NCBI GenBank assembly: GCA_017548175.1
Contig: JAFYMZ010000133.1
Span: 1 to 8,217 of the forward strand
Direction of reading: 5' to 3'
Source of the DNA: Clostridia bacterium
GTDB taxonomy: Bacteria; Bacillota_A; Clostridia; Oscillospirales; Butyricicoccaceae
Length of the DNA stretch: 8,217 bases
Shown: in pieces, positions 7,050-8,217 of the stretch
Layout: each line of letters opens with the position of its first letter
How positions within the stretch are numbered: position 1 is the stretch's first letter
Notes under the pieces: generated by a model
The model's input: only the letters and a program-made list of their open reading frames with translations
Databases searched by the model: none
Told to the model about the DNA's origin: nothing
Program-made: the position numbers and the translations under genes

Positions 7050-7546
7050 GCAAGGAACAGATGAAGGACACCCCTGAGACCCAGCAGGTTGAGGCTCCCG
7101 CCGCCAACGAGGCGCTGGAAGCCCGCATCGCCGAGCTGGAGCGTGCACAGGAGGCCCAGCAGGACCAGTACAAGCGCGTGCTGGCGGAGTACGATAACTT
7201 CCGCAAGCGCTCTGCCAAGGAAAAAGAAACCATCTATGCCGATGTGACGGCACAGACGGTCAGCGAGTTCCTGCCGGTGCTGGATAATCTGGAGCGTGCC
7301 GCGGCCCGTGAGGATGCCAGTCAGGGCGCACAGCTGATCTACAAGCAGTTCTGCGACGTGCTGGGCAAACTGAAAGTGGAGCCTTGCGCCAAGGTGGGTG
7401 ACGCGTTTGACCCCAACCTGCACAATGCCGTGATGCATATCGAAGACGAGACCCTGGGCGACAATGTGATCGCAGAAGTGCTGCTGCAGGGTTATACCAG
7501 AAACGGCCGTCTGGTGCGTGCCGCCATGGTAAAAGTGGCAAACTAA
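7046..7546 (+). CDS. grpE: GrpE, nucleotide exchange factor of DnaK
   Basis: 166 residues from ATG 7046, sharing ATGA with the end of hrcA; there is only a weak ribosome site (GGTGAA at 7035-7040), so it probably depends on coupling. GrpE dimers release ADP from DnaK and so reset the chaperone cycle. Residues 1-20 are a variable, probably disordered tail. Residues about 21-65 form the long coiled-coil helix (heptad-like 'ALEARIAELERAQEAQQ'), including the signature 'RVLAEYDNFRKRSAKEKE'. Then comes the four-helix bundle segment with 'FLPVLDNLERA', and the C-terminal beta domain with 'GDAFDPNLHNAVMHIED' and 'EVLLQGYTRNGRLVRAAMVKV'. All hallmark motifs are intact. Confidence 0.96.
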   Translation: MSKEQMKDTPETQQVEAPAANEALEARIAELERAQEAQQDQYKRVLAEYDNFRKRSAKEKETIYADVTAQTVSEFLPVLDNLERAAAREDASQGAQLIYKQFCDVLGKLKVEPCAKVGDAFDPNLHNAVMHIEDETLGDNVIAEVLLQGYTRNGRLVRAAMVKVAN

Positions 7547-7573
7547 AAAAGCAAACCATCAACATTCATATAA

Positions 7574-8217
<644 letters not shown>

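Overview
The window reads as a chromosome segment from a Gram-positive, low-to-mid GC Clostridia-type bacterium (Bacillota). The evidence is the order hrcA-grpE-dnaK behind a perfect CIRCE operator, a DnaK nucleotide-binding domain that lacks the short insert found in proteobacterial DnaK, an RNase J in place of RNase E, a TepA-type ClpP-like protein, and promoters with the Gram-positive -16 TRTG element. The fairly GC-rich coding style and the protein wording suggest a gut Oscillospiraceae/Ruminococcaceae relative (Faecalibacterium/Subdoligranulum-like). That placement is an inference; no 16S or other marker is present.

Layout, all genes on the + strand. 1-703: the end of a contractile phage-tail (PBSX/Mu-like) module, with the C-terminus of a baseplate J-like protein overlapping a complete YmfQ/XkdU-like (DUF2313) protein. 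No tail fibre follows. 732-1118: a promoter, a 93-aa DUF4870/Tic20-like membrane protein and an intrinsic terminator. 1138-1959: a near-twin promoter, a DUF4430-type lipoprotein and a second terminator. 2059-2860: a TepA-like ClpP-fold protein overlapping a 49-aa tyrosine/tryptophan-rich small ORF, then a hairpin. 2912-5602: a promoter, a roughly 135-nt leader, RNase J with a 129-residue Lys/Ala-rich N-terminal extension, and tadA. 5603-5999: a 397-bp non-coding spacer holding a palindrome, a 30-nt pure pyrimidine tract, a strong UUCG hairpin terminator, further inverted repeats, and the hrcA promoter with CIRCE. 6000-8217: hrcA and grpE (ATGA overlap), then dnaK running off the end.

How the parts work together: hrcA-grpE-dnaK is the class I heat-shock operon, in which HrcA represses its own promoter through CIRCE, and GrpE is the nucleotide exchange factor of DnaK. 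RNase J (RNA decay and processing) and TadA (inosine-34 in tRNA) are housekeeping RNA enzymes and probably form one transcript. The DUF4870 and DUF4430 genes look like independently transcribed single genes of unknown role.

I do not see a clear undescribed multi-gene system. The items most worth a second look are the unlisted 49-aa ORF coupled to tepA, the charged extension of RNase J, the structured tadA-hrcA spacer, and the truncated-looking edge of the phage-tail module.
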